This document shows positions 8,782 to 16,483 of a DNA stretch of 23,662 nucleotides, piece after piece. Position numbers and translations under genes: made by a program. Source of the stretch: Pseudomonadota bacterium (GTDB lineage: Bacteria; Pseudomonadota; Gammaproteobacteria; Burkholderiales; Burkholderiaceae). The notes beneath the pieces were generated by a model. That model had not been told where the DNA came from. It ran no database searches and worked only from the letters and a program-made list of their open reading frames with translations. How positions within the stretch are numbered: position 1 is the first letter of the stretch; each line of letters starts with the position of its first letter. Where the stretch lies: NCBI GenBank assembly GCA_963205525.1, contig CAUJJP010000026.1:1-23662 (forward strand). The letters run 5' to 3'.

Positions 8782-9972
8782 TCAGACCGGCGTCGAGCGC
8801 CCGGTGAGCTGGCGCGTGATCAGGCCGCGCACCAGGCCGCCCAGGCCGGGTGCCTGCGCTGCCAGCTTGAGCACCGCCGGGCGCAGGGCGCGTGCCAGCG
8901 GGCGTTCGTCGGTGAACAGCCCGACCACCAGGTTGGTGCCCTGGTAGATCGGCCAGGTGTGGCGCCGGTGCTCGGCGTCGTAGGCGGCCAGGGCGGCGTC
9001 CAGCGGGCGCCGCTGCAGCTCGCGCGCCAGCACCTCCACGCCGTAGAGCCCGAAGTTGAAGCCGTGGGCGGTGACCGGGTGCATGCCGACCGCGGCGTCG
9101 CCGACGAGGGCAAAGCGCGGCCCGCTGAAGCGCTGCGCATAGACGCCCACCAGCGGGTAGTGGTGGCGCGGCCCGCTGGCCTGCAGCGTGCCCAGCACGC
9201 CGCCGCTGGCAGCCTGCACGCGCGCGGCGAAGCCGGCGTCGTCCAGCGCCAGCCAGCTCGCGGCCTGGCTGGCATTGACCGTCACCACCGCCGAGCTGCA
9301 GCCGCCGTTCAGGGGCAGCAGGGCCAGCGTGTGGCCGTAGCGGAAGCACTCCCAGGCGATGCCGTGGTTGGCCTGGCTGTGGGCGACGCGGCCGACCACC
9401 ACGCTGCGCCCGAAGTCGTGCATCGCCGCGCCGATGCCGGCCAGGCGGCGCAGGGCCGAGAAGCGGCTGTCGGCGGCCACCGCCCAGGCCGCGCGGCGCT
9501 GGCTGCCGTCGCCCAGGCTCAGGGTGACGCCGTGCTCGTCGCGCGCCAGGGCGCTGACCTCGACCCCGCACTCCACGCGCACCGCAGGGCGTGCGCCGGC
9601 CGCGGCCCAGCCCGCTTCGCGCAGCCGGTGGTTGGGCACCAGCCAGCCCAGGGGCTCGCGCACGCCCGGGCCGAAGCGCAGGCTGGCCGGCTTGTCGCCG
9701 TCGGCGACACGGGCCTCGTTGAGCGGCGCGATGTCGGCGGCCGGCAGCCGATCCCACCAGCCCAGGCTTTGCAGGATGCTGCGCGCGCGATGGGTGAGGG
9801 CGATCTCGCGCCCGTCCTCGGCCGGCGCTGCGAGTGCGGCCAGCGGCTGGCGCTCCAGCACCAGCGGGCGCTGGCCGATGTCCGCCAGCGCCGCCGCCAG
9901 CGCCAGGCCGGCGGGCCCGGCGCCGACGATCAGCACGTCGGCGTCGAACAGATCGCTGCGGGTCGACGTCAT
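8782..9972 (-). CDS. ubiM: ubiquinone ring hydroxylase, UbiM-type
   Basis: A 396-residue FAD-dependent aromatic hydroxylase of the UbiH/UbiF/COQ6 family. The dinucleotide motif is GAGPAG (17-22), and the second FAD motif is GDAAVGMHPVTAHGFNFG starting at 291. DGREIALTHR (53-62), AADSRFSALRR (with DS in place of the usual DG) and HDFGRSVVVGRVAH match my recollection of Neisseria-type UbiM. That enzyme can hydroxylate several positions of the ubiquinone ring, so one gene may replace UbiH, UbiI and UbiF. The assignment to UbiM rather than UbiH rests on those motifs and was not searched. It is the last gene of the RidA-dsbB-ubiM operon, 37 bp after dsbB, and its stop abuts that of the PEP-CTERM gene. 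A 9-bp repeat lies in the dsbB-ubiM gap. Confidence 0.85.
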   Translation of the reverse strand: MTSTRSDLFDADVLIVGAGPAGLALAAALADIGQRPLVLERQPLAALAAPAEDGREIALTHRARSILQSLGWWDRLPAADIAPLNEARVADGDKPASLRFGPGVREPLGWLVPNHRLREAGWAAAGARPAVRVECGVEVSALARDEHGVTLSLGDGSQRRAAWAVAADSRFSALRRLAGIGAAMHDFGRSVVVGRVAHSQANHGIAWECFRYGHTLALLPLNGGCSSAVVTVNASQAASWLALDDAGFAARVQAASGGVLGTLQASGPRHHYPLVGVYAQRFSGPRFALVGDAAVGMHPVTAHGFNFGLYGVEVLARELQRRPLDAALAAYDAEHRRHTWPIYQGTNLVVGLFTDERPLARALRPAVLKLAAQAPGLGGLVRGLITRQLTGRSTPV

Positions 9973-9980
9973 CGGGCCGC

Positions 9981-10007
9981 CATCTTCGCCATCTCCGCCA
10001 TCGTTGC
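9981..10007. repeat. 9-bp tandem repeat between dsbB and ubiM
   Basis: Three imperfect copies read CATCTTCGC, CATCTCCGC and CATCGTTGC on the plus strand. They fill most of the 37-bp dsbB-ubiM gap. On the coding strand this yields several out-of-frame ATGs just before the ubiM start. A related 9-bp array occurs at 15181-15225. Confidence 0.6.
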
Positions 10008-10009
10008 CT

Positions 10010-10471
10010 TCACCGCCTGCGCAGCGCCAGGCCCATGGCGAGCGCGATGGCGATGAACAGCATCCCGCTCCAGGCCTCGTAGGGCAGGCCGAACAGGTCG
10101 ACCTTGGCCTCGGCGCAGGTGGCGGTGGCCATGAACAGATCGGGCCAGCGCCCGTCCAGGCCGCTCGCGGCCATGAGGCGGTCGGCCAGCGTGAGGTCGC
10201 AGGAGTCGGCGCTGGCGGCGACGAAGTGCTGCCACAGCGCGGCCGCCAGCCCGCTCAGGGCCAGCAGGCCGGCGAGGGCGACACCGGCGGCCGGCCAGAG
10301 CAGGCCGAGCACGGCCGCGGCGGCGATGGCGACGAAGACCAGCCGCTGCAGCACGCACCAGGGGCAGGGCTGCATGTCCCAGTGATGCTGGGTCCACCAG
10401 GCGGCGCCGATCGCAGCCAGCGCCAGCAGCGCCGTGAGGGCGAGCAACGCCCGTCTTGCGCCGGTGCTCAC
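10010..10471 (-). CDS. dsbB: disulfide bond formation protein B
   Basis: A 153-residue, four-helix inner-membrane protein that reoxidises DsbA and passes electrons to ubiquinone. The first periplasmic loop carries the redox pair in PCPWCVLQR (C36, C39). The second loop carries C91 (ADSCDLT) and C119 (TATCAEA), the equivalents of the C104-C130 pair in E. coli. Length and layout are those of a standard DsbB. The start is GTG, overlapping the stop of the upstream RidA-family gene by 4 bases (GTGA), which implies translational coupling. The dsbA partner is not in the window. Confidence 0.93.
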   Translation of the reverse strand: MSTGARRALLALTALLALAAIGAAWWTQHHWDMQPCPWCVLQRLVFVAIAAAAVLGLLWPAAGVALAGLLALSGLAAALWQHFVAASADSCDLTLADRLMAASGLDGRWPDLFMATATCAEAKVDLFGLPYEAWSGMLFIAIALAMGLALRRR

Positions 10472-10929
10472 TTCAGCTCGGCGATGAGCTCGATCTCGAC
10501 GCAGGCGCCGAGCGGGATCTGCGCCACGCCGAAGGCGCTGCGCGCGTGGGCCCCGACCTCGGGGCCGAAGACCTCGGCCAGCAACTCCGAGCAGCCATTG
10601 GTCACCAGGTGCTGCTCGGTGAAGCTGGCCGTGCTGTTGACCAGGCTCATCACCTTGACGATGCGCGCGACGTTCGCCAGATCGCCGCCGGCCGCGACCT
10701 GCAGCGTGCCCATGAGATCGATCGCCACCGCGCGCGCGGCGGCCTTGCCTTCTTCGGTCGCCATCGTCAGTCCGAGCTGGCCGACCCAGGGCTTGCCGTC
10801 CTTGCGTGCGATGTGGCCGGAGAGGAAGACCAGCTTGCCGCTGCGCACAAAGGGCACGTAGGCGGCGGCGGGCACAGCCAGCGGTGGCAGGGTGATGCCG
10901 AGGGCCTGCAGGCGGGCGGAGATGGACAT
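10468..10929 (-). CDS. RidA/YjgF-family protein (first copy)
   Basis: A 153-residue member of the RidA superfamily, of the longer group with the pattern GITLPPL...YVPFVRSGKLVFLSGHI. Canonical RidA proteins hydrolyse reactive enamine/imine intermediates. The arginine that binds the substrate carboxylate appears kept in GAHARSAFGVAQIP (R130), and an acidic residue follows in CVEIEL. The fold is therefore probably a functional trimer, but the substrate of this subgroup is uncertain. It heads an operon with dsbB and ubiM and is divergent from comEC. A paralogue lies at 14655-15143. The start at 10929 gives the family N-terminus. A TAGGAT sequence at 10960-10965 is a weak promoter candidate. Confidence 0.88.
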   Translation of the reverse strand: MSISARLQALGITLPPLAVPAAAYVPFVRSGKLVFLSGHIARKDGKPWVGQLGLTMATEEGKAAARAVAIDLMGTLQVAAGGDLANVARIVKVMSLVNSTASFTEQHLVTNGCSELLAEVFGPEVGAHARSAFGVAQIPLGACVEIELIAELK

Positions 10930-10959
10930 GGCAGCGGCTGGGTTGGAAGCAGGGCCCCG

Positions 10960-10965
10960 ATCCTA
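10960..10965 (-). promoter_or_regulatory. weak candidate -10 box of the RidA-dsbB-ubiM operon
   Basis: TAGGAT on the minus strand lies 30 nt before the RidA start codon, within the 102-bp divergent gap shared with comEC. No convincing -35 or Shine-Dalgarno accompanies it. Confidence 0.25.
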
Positions 10966-11019
10966 CCGTCCATGGCAGCGCACCGGCCCGGTGACGGCCT
11001 TGCTGCAGGCATGCCCTCC

Positions 11020-11025
11020 TACACT
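11020..11025 (+). promoter_or_regulatory. candidate -10 box of comEC (leaderless)
   Basis: TACACT is followed by 6 nt and then the comEC ATG, without a Shine-Dalgarno. Spacing predicts transcription starting at the A of the ATG. Confidence 0.45.
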
Positions 11026-11031
11026 GCCCCG

Positions 11032-13509
11032 ATGCAGGTGCACACCGGGCTGGACACGGGCTGGCGGCTGGCGCTGGCGGGCGCCGCCATCCTCGGCGGC
11101 ACTGCGGCCCAGTTGCAGCGTGCCGAGCTCCTGCCGACCGCGATCGCGCTTGCCGGGCTGGTGAGCGGCCTGTTGCTGTGCCTGTTGGGCGTGGCGCTGC
11201 GCATCGCCGCTCGCCGCCGCCCCCGGGGATCGCGGCTTGCCGGGATCGCCGGGATCGCCGGGGTGGTCGGCCCGGCCGCCTTGATCGGGCTGGTCGGACT
11301 GGGGCTGGCCGCCTTTTCGCTCACCGAGCTGCGCGCCGGTGGGCGGCTGACGGACCGTCTGCCGGCCGCGATGCAAGGCCGCGACCTCCTGCTCGTCGGC
11401 CGCATCACCGGCCTGCCGCAGCCCACGCCGCAGGCGACCCGCTTCGAGTTCAAGGTCGAACAGGCGCCGGCCGGTGTGCCCGCGCGCCTGTCGCTGAGCT
11501 GGTTTCGCGCGGACGACGCCCGTGCGGCCCAGGCGCCCGAGCTGGTGCCGGGCCAGCGCTGGGCGTTCACGGTGCGCCTGAAGCAGCCGCACGGCAGCCT
11601 GAACCCGCACGGCTTCGACCTCGAACTGTGGATGTTCGAGCGCGGGCTGGGAGCCGGCGGCTATGTGCGCGACAGCGCGGCCACGCCGGCGCGGCTGCTT
11701 GCCGCGCCGCAGGGCGCCTGGATGGACCGTGCCCGCCACGGCTTGCGCGCCGCCATCCAGGCGCGCGTGGACGATGCGCGCGCCGCCGGCGTGCTGGCGG
11801 CGCTGGTGGTGGGCGACCAGGGGGCGATCGCGCGCGCCGACTGGGACCTGTTCCGCAACACCGGGGTCGCCCACCTGATGGCCATCAGCGGCCTGCACGT
11901 GACCATGTTCGCCTGGCTGGCGGCGGCGCTGCTGGGGCGCGCCTGGCGCTGCTCCACGCGCGCCATGCTGGCGCTGCCGGCGCCGGTGGCGGCGCGCTGG
12001 GGCGGCCTGCTGCTCGCCGCGGCCTATGCGCTGCTGGCCGGCTGGGGCGTGCCGGCGCAGCGCACCCTGTGCATGCTGGCGGTGGTGGCCGGCGTGCAGC
12101 AGGCCGGGCTGCGCTGGCCGGGGCCATTCGTGCTCCTGGTGGCGGCGCTGGTGGTGGCGCTGCTCGACCCCTGGGCCTTGCTGCAGCCAGGCTTCTGGCT
12201 GTCCTTCGGCGCCGTCGGCCTGCTCATGCTCGGCGGCGCGCAGGCGCCGCGCACGGGCCGCACTGACACGCGCTGGGCGCGTCTGCGTGCCGCGCTGGCG
12301 AGCGGGCTGCGCACGCAGGCGGTGGCCAGCATCGGCCTGGCGCCGCTGACGCTGCTGTTCTTCCAGCAGGTTTCGCTGGTGGGCTTTTTCGCCAACCTGG
12401 TGGCGATTCCGCTCGTCACCCTGCTCATCACGCCGCTGGCGCTGGCCGGTGCCCTGCTGCCGCCGCTGTGGACGCTGGCGGCGGCGGCGGTGCAGCTCCT
12501 GGTGGCGCTGCTGCAGCCCTTGGGCGAATGGCCGCTGTGGCAGGCGGCCGCGGCGCCCGGCTGGGCGCTGGCGGCGGGCCTGCTGGGCGCGACGCTGCTG
12601 GTGCTGCGCCTGCCCTGGCGGCTGCGCTGGCTGGGCCTGCCATTGCTGCTGCCCATGCTGGCGCCGCTGCCGCCGCGCCCGCCGCAGGGGCGCTTCGAGC
12701 TGGTGGCGGTGGACGTCGGCCAGGGCACGGCGGTGCTGCTGCGCACGCGCGCCCACCTGCTGGTCTACGACAGCGGCCCGCGCTGGTCGCCCGAGTCCGA
12801 CGCCGGCGACCGCATCCTGCGGCCCCTGCTGCGCGCGCGCGGTGAGACCCGGATCGACGCCCTCGTGCTCAGCCACCGCGACAGCGACCACACCGGCGGC
12901 GCGCCAAGCCTGTTCGAGCTGACGCCGGCCCAGGTCTGGAGTTCGCTGGACGATGCGCAGCCGCTGCGCGCGGCGATGGCGGCACGCGGGCTGCCGCACC
13001 GGCCCTGCCGGGCGGGCGAGTCCTGGCACTGGGACGGGGTGCAGTTCCGCTGGCTGCATCCCCCGCAGCCGGATGCGCGGGCGCGCCCCAACACCCAGTC
13101 CTGTGTCCTGCGTGTGACCGATGCCGACGGCACCCGGGTGCTGCTCAGCGGCGACATCGAGGCCGCGCAGGAGGCGGTGCTGGCGCTTGGCGCGGACCCC
13201 GATGCCTTGCGCGCCGATGCCCTGATGGTGCCGCACCACGGCAGCCGTACCTCGTCCAGCGCCGTCTTCCTGGACCGCGTGGCGCCGCGCCTGGCCTTCG
13301 TGCAGGCCGCCTACCGCAGCCGTTTCGGCCACCCGGCGCCCGAGGTGCTGGCGCGCTACGCCGAACGCGGCATCACCGTCATCCGCAGCGACCGCTGCGG
13401 CGCCTGGACCTGGGACGGCCGCGGTGACGGCACCTGCGCGCGCCAGGCCGGGCGCCGCTACTGGCAGCACCGGGTGGCCGATGGGCTGGCGCAGCCGCCG
13501 CCGGACTGA
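11032..13509 (+). CDS. comEC: ComEC/Rec2 DNA uptake channel
   Basis: An 825-residue polytopic membrane protein for import of single-stranded DNA in natural transformation. Order of parts: two or three N-terminal helices and a soluble OB-like region (about 1-230), then the competence domain. The competence domain contains VGDQGAIARADWDLFRNTGVAH (split by residues near 260-280) and MAISGLHVTMFAWL, followed by many helices to about residue 545. Last comes a metallo-beta-lactamase-like domain from VDVGQG onward, with HRDSDH at 615-620, LLSGDIEAAQE, and VPHHGSRTSSS. The metal-binding motif is intact, so the nuclease-like domain may be active. The ATG at 11032 is supported by the TACACT box 6 nt upstream. 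Other com or pilus genes are not in the window. The 3' end is 3 bp from the convergent mltB stop. Confidence 0.94.
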   Translation: MQVHTGLDTGWRLALAGAAILGGTAAQLQRAELLPTAIALAGLVSGLLLCLLGVALRIAARRRPRGSRLAGIAGIAGVVGPAALIGLVGLGLAAFSLTELRAGGRLTDRLPAAMQGRDLLLVGRITGLPQPTPQATRFEFKVEQAPAGVPARLSLSWFRADDARAAQAPELVPGQRWAFTVRLKQPHGSLNPHGFDLELWMFERGLGAGGYVRDSAATPARLLAAPQGAWMDRARHGLRAAIQARVDDARAAGVLAALVVGDQGAIARADWDLFRNTGVAHLMAISGLHVTMFAWLAAALLGRAWRCSTRAMLALPAPVAARWGGLLLAAAYALLAGWGVPAQRTLCMLAVVAGVQQAGLRWPGPFVLLVAALVVALLDPWALLQPGFWLSFGAVGLLMLGGAQAPRTGRTDTRWARLRAALASGLRTQAVASIGLAPLTLLFFQQVSLVGFFANLVAIPLVTLLITPLALAGALLPPLWTLAAAAVQLLVALLQPLGEWPLWQAAAAPGWALAAGLLGATLLVLRLPWRLRWLGLPLLLPMLAPLPPRPPQGRFELVAVDVGQGTAVLLRTRAHLLVYDSGPRWSPESDAGDRILRPLLRARGETRIDALVLSHRDSDHTGGAPSLFELTPAQVWSSLDDAQPLRAAMAARGLPHRPCRAGESWHWDGVQFRWLHPPQPDARARPNTQSCVLRVTDADGTRVLLSGDIEAAQEAVLALGADPDALRADALMVPHHGSRTSSSAVFLDRVAPRLAFVQAAYRSRFGHPAPEVLARYAERGITVIRSDRCGAWTWDGRGDGTCARQAGRRYWQHRVADGLAQPPPD

Positions 13510-13512
13510 GTC

Positions 13513-14568
13513 TCACAGCGCCTGCCGCACCGCCTCCCCCAGCGCAAGCACGGCGCGTGCGTAGTAGCTCGATCGGTTGTAGCGCGTGAGGACGAAGAAG
13601 TTCTGCGTGCCGGCGATGTAGCTCGGCGCGTCGGCGCCGTTGTCCACGCTCACCAGCGCCAGCAGGCCGGTGTGCGCCTGTGCCGGCGGCGCCAGCTGCG
13701 CGCCGGCGGCCTGCATCGCGGCGGCGTCGAAGCTGGGCACGATGTCCGGGGCCAGCAGGCGCGCACGCTCGGCGGCGTCGGCGGGTGGCGTCACCGGGTA
13801 GGCGACCGCCATGTCGCGCTGCCAGCCGTGCTGGGCCAGGAAGTGGGCGACGCTGCCGATGGCGTCCGCCGCGCTGGCGCCGAGGTCGATGTGGCCGTCG
13901 CCGTCGAAGTCCAGCGCGTGGCGGTTGATGCTGCCGGGCATGAACTGCGGCAGCCCGATCGCGCCCGCGAACGATCCCTCGAGTGCGGTCGCCGGCACGC
14001 CCTCGCGGCGTGCCAGGATCAGCAGCTGCGCCAGCTCGTCCTGGAAGAAGGCGCTGCGGTCGCTGCGCCCGGGCGGGAAGTCGAAAGCCAGCGTCGCCAG
14101 CACGTCCAGGCTGCGGAAGCGGCCCATGATGCGGCCGTAGTAGGTCTCCACGCCGACGATGCCGACCACGATCTCGGCCGGCACGCCGAAGCGCTGCTCG
14201 GCGCGCGCCAGGGCGTCGCTGTGGGCGCGCCAGAACGCGACCCCGGCGGCGATGCGCTGCGGCTCGACGAAACGGTCGCGGTAGGCGTTCCAGTTCTTGG
14301 CCTGGCCGGCGGGCGGCGGCATCACCAGCTTGCGCGCGGCAGGCTGCAGCCTGGCCTCGCGCAACTGCCCCAGCACCCACTGGACGTCCCAGTCCTGGCG
14401 CTCGGCCAGCGCGGCGGCGTAGCTGCGCACCTCGGGGCGCTGGTCGTAGCGCATGGAGGCGGAAGGGGCAGCGGCCGGGGCAGCGGTCTTCTTCGCGCTG
14501 GCGGGCGTGCTGCAGGCGGCGGGCAGCAGGCACAGTGCGGCGATGGACAAGGCGATGCGCAAGGGCAT
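13513..14568 (-). CDS. mltB: membrane-bound lytic transglycosylase B
   Basis: A 351-residue lipoprotein that cleaves peptidoglycan to 1,6-anhydromuropeptides. The signal peptide ends in a lipobox-like LPAAC (C19), so the protein is probably lipid-anchored in the outer membrane. The catalytic glutamate is E141 in GIVGVETYYGR, matching the VET motif of MltB (E162 in E. coli). SFAGAIGLPQFMPGSIN and the calcium-loop-like DFDGDGHIDLG (220-230) are also characteristic. The ATG at 14568 was chosen because it begins the signal peptide and lies 6 nt after a TATGAT box. An Ala/Pro-rich linker covers residues 22-38. It is downstream of the second RidA gene on the same strand but seems to have its own promoter. 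Confidence 0.94.
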   Translation of the reverse strand: MPLRIALSIAALCLLPAACSTPASAKKTAAPAAAPSASMRYDQRPEVRSYAAALAERQDWDVQWVLGQLREARLQPAARKLVMPPPAGQAKNWNAYRDRFVEPQRIAAGVAFWRAHSDALARAEQRFGVPAEIVVGIVGVETYYGRIMGRFRSLDVLATLAFDFPPGRSDRSAFFQDELAQLLILARREGVPATALEGSFAGAIGLPQFMPGSINRHALDFDGDGHIDLGASAADAIGSVAHFLAQHGWQRDMAVAYPVTPPADAAERARLLAPDIVPSFDAAAMQAAGAQLAPPAQAHTGLLALVSVDNGADAPSYIAGTQNFFVLTRYNRSSYYARAVLALGEAVRQAL

Positions 14569-14574
14569 CGCGCG

Positions 14575-14580
14575 ATCATA
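14575..14580 (-). promoter_or_regulatory. candidate -10 box of mltB (leaderless)
   Basis: TATGAT on the minus strand is followed by 6 nt (CGCGCG) and then the mltB ATG, without a Shine-Dalgarno. This is the best -10 match of the leaderless-type set in this window. The box overlaps the edge of a 14-bp tandem duplication. Confidence 0.5.
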
Positions 14581-14606
14581 GAAGGCGCTTGGTAGAAGGC
14601 GCTTCG
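14579..14606. repeat. 14-bp tandem duplication in the mltB promoter region
   Basis: TAGAAGGCGCTTGG (14579-14592) and TAGAAGGCGCTTCG (14593-14606) are adjacent copies differing at one base. They occupy the spacer/-35 region upstream of the TATGAT box of mltB. Confidence 0.75.
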
Positions 14607-14654
14607 TCCCCGGCCCTGGCCGCCAGCGTGGCCGGCGCGGCCGCGGTGCGAGGC

Positions 14655-15143
14655 TCAGCCGCGGTTGATCTCGACCTCGCCCTCGATCTCCACCGGGATG
14701 TCGAACGGCAGCTCGGCCATCCCCACCGCGCTGCGTGCGTGCGCCCCGCGCTGCGGGCCCCAGAGCTCGACGATCAGCTCCGAGAAGCCGTTGATCACCA
14801 GCGGCTGGCGGTTGAAGCCGGGTGCGGAGTTGACCATGCCGAACACGCGCACCCAGCACTCGATGCGGTCCAGCGAGCCGAGCGCGCGCGCCAGGCTGCC
14901 GAGCATGGCCAGGGCGGTCAGGCGTGCCGCCGCCTGGCCTTGCTCCAGGCTCAGCTCGCGTCCGAGCTTGCCCAGGGGCTGCGCCAGGCTGCCGTCGGCC
15001 AGCGTCGGGCCATGGCCGGAGATCAGCGCCCGCTGGCCCACCACGCGCACCCAGGGGAAGGGCAGCTTGACGCCAGGTGGCTGCTGCACCGGGGCCGGCA
15101 GGCTCAGGCCCATGGCGCGCAAGCGGGCTTCGATCTTGGACAT
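14655..15143 (-). CDS. RidA/YjgF-family protein (second copy)
   Basis: A 162-residue paralogue of the RidA-family protein at 10468-10929, from the same long subgroup. Both share an N-terminal MGLSLP/LGITLP element, a LISGHGP/FLSGHIA strand, VNS in the middle, and [15 protein letters not shown] (R137), with VEIE near the C-terminus. The likely role is hydrolysis of reactive imines or a related deaminase-like reaction; the substrate is unknown. The ATG at 15143 is fixed by a strong ribosome-binding site, AGGAGGAG, 7 nt upstream. An in-frame extension farther upstream would translate a 9-bp repeat and is unlikely. It stands divergent from aroC and 86 bp upstream of mltB. Confidence 0.88.
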   Translation of the reverse strand: MSKIEARLRAMGLSLPAPVQQPPGVKLPFPWVRVVGQRALISGHGPTLADGSLAQPLGKLGRELSLEQGQAAARLTALAMLGSLARALGSLDRIECWVRVFGMVNSAPGFNRQPLVINGFSELIVELWGPQRGAHARSAVGMAELPFDIPVEIEGEVEINRG

Positions 15144-15180
15144 CTGCGCTCTCCTCCTCGAGGGTCTGTGCCGCTCGCAC

Positions 15181-15225
15181 GGCGGCGATGGCGGCGATGG
15201 TGGCGATGGCAGCGACGGCGGCGCT
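15181..15225. repeat. 9-bp tandem repeat, five copies, upstream of the second RidA gene
   Basis: Five consecutive 9-mers follow the pattern GGCGGCGAT. The first two are identical and the last three carry one to three changes. They lie in the divergent RidA/aroC gap, 37 bp beyond the RidA start codon. The unit resembles the smaller array at 9981-10007, in the opposite orientation relative to the downstream gene. Confidence 0.8.
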
Positions 15226-15327
15226 GCAGGCCGCCCGGGGACGGACGACCCGGCGCGCAGTCTGACAGAGCATGCGCGCCACGGCCCGCGCTCGGCTGCT
15301 GCGGGCGCCGCCGGCACAGCCGGCTCC

Positions 15328-15333
15328 TACAAT
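15328..15333 (+). promoter_or_regulatory. candidate -10 box of aroC (leaderless)
   Basis: TACAAT is followed by CCGAGG and then the aroC ATG. The 6-nt gap is that expected between a -10 hexamer and the transcription start. CGAGG is too close to the ATG to serve as a good Shine-Dalgarno. Confidence 0.45.
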
Positions 15334-15339
15334 CCGAGG

Positions 15340-16452
15340 ATGGCGGGATCGACCTTCGGCGAACTGTTTCGCGTCACCAATTTCGGCGAAAGCCACGGCC
15401 CGGCGATCGGTTGCGTGATCGACGGCTGCCCGCCCGGGCTGGCCTTGGCCGAGTCCGACATCCAGCCCGACCTCGACCGCCGCCGCCCCGGCACCAGCCG
15501 CCACGTGACGCAGCGCAACGAGGCCGACACGGTGGAGATCCTCTCCGGCGTCTACGAGGGCCTGAGCACCGGCACCCCGATCGCGCTGCTGATACGCAAC
15601 CAGGACCAGCGCAGCGGCGACTACGGCAACCTGCTGGACACCTTCCGCCCCGGCCACGCCGACTACACCTACTGGCGCCGCTACGGCCATCGCGACCCGC
15701 GTGGCGGCGGCCGCAGCAGCGCGCGCCTGACCGCGCCCATGGTCGCTGCCGGCGCGGTGGCCAAGAAGTGGTTGCGGCAGACGCACGGCACCACCGTGCT
15801 GGGCTGGATGAGCGCGCTCGGCGAGATCGAGATTCCCTTCGAGGACGAGGCGCAGATCCCGCTGAACCCCTTCTTCGCCCCCAGCGCGGCGATCGTGCCG
15901 GCGCTGGAGGCGCACATGGACGCGCTGCGCCGGGCCGGCGACAGTTGCGGCGCGCGCATCGAGCTGCGCGCGCGCGGCGTGCCGGTGGGCCTGGGCGAGC
16001 CGCTGTACGACAAGCTCGACGCCGACATCGCCTACGCCATGATGGGCATCAACGCGGTGAAGGCGGTGGAGATCGGCGACGGCTTCGGCGTCGTCGCCCA
16101 GCGCGGCAGCTACCACGGCGATGCGCTGACGCCCCAGGGATTCGCCAGCAACCATGCCGGGGGGGTGCTCGGCGGCATCAGCAGCGGCCAGGACCTGGTC
16201 GTGCGCATGGCGGTCAAGCCGACGAGCTCGATCCGCCTGCCCAAACCCTCGATAGACCGCGCCGGCCAGCCGACCGTGATCCAGACCCTGGGCCGCCACG
16301 ACCCCTGCGTCGGCATCCGCGCCACCCCGATCGCCGAGGCCATGCTGGCGCTGGTGCTGATCGACCACGCGCTGCGCCTGCGCGCGCAGTGCGCCGACGT
16401 GCGGCTGCCGCTGCCGCCGATCCCCGCCCAGGCCGCAGACCCCGCTTCATGA
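15340..16452 (+). CDS. aroC: chorismate synthase
   Basis: A 370-residue enzyme that converts 5-enolpyruvylshikimate-3-phosphate to chorismate, the last step of the common aromatic pathway, using reduced FMN. The N-terminus [20 protein letters not shown] matches the family start exactly and fixes the ATG. The GESHG signature is at 16-20, and [12 protein letters not shown] begins at 118. [16 protein letters not shown] and the [14 protein letters not shown] and [17 protein letters not shown] blocks are all present, so the enzyme appears intact. An MFS transporter gene starts 31 bp after the stop on the same strand and is probably cotranscribed. Confidence 0.97.
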   Translation: MAGSTFGELFRVTNFGESHGPAIGCVIDGCPPGLALAESDIQPDLDRRRPGTSRHVTQRNEADTVEILSGVYEGLSTGTPIALLIRNQDQRSGDYGNLLDTFRPGHADYTYWRRYGHRDPRGGGRSSARLTAPMVAAGAVAKKWLRQTHGTTVLGWMSALGEIEIPFEDEAQIPLNPFFAPSAAIVPALEAHMDALRRAGDSCGARIELRARGVPVGLGEPLYDKLDADIAYAMMGINAVKAVEIGDGFGVVAQRGSYHGDALTPQGFASNHAGGVLGGISSGQDLVVRMAVKPTSSIRLPKPSIDRAGQPTVIQTLGRHDPCVGIRATPIAEAMLALVLIDHALRLRAQCADVRLPLPPIPAQAADPAS

Positions 16453-16483
16453 GCACCTTGCGGGCGGGCCCGGGCCTCGGCCG

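Noticed and set aside
15144..15317. N-terminal extension of the second RidA protein through the 9-bp repeat
   Set aside because: The strong AGGAGGAG site before 15143 and family alignment place the start there. The extension is Pro/Ser/Arg low complexity.
15165..15339. Gly-Asp repeat protein segment in frame with aroC
   Set aside because: It is the translation of the 9-bp intergenic repeat. The AroC N-terminus begins at 15340 and lies after the TACAAT box.
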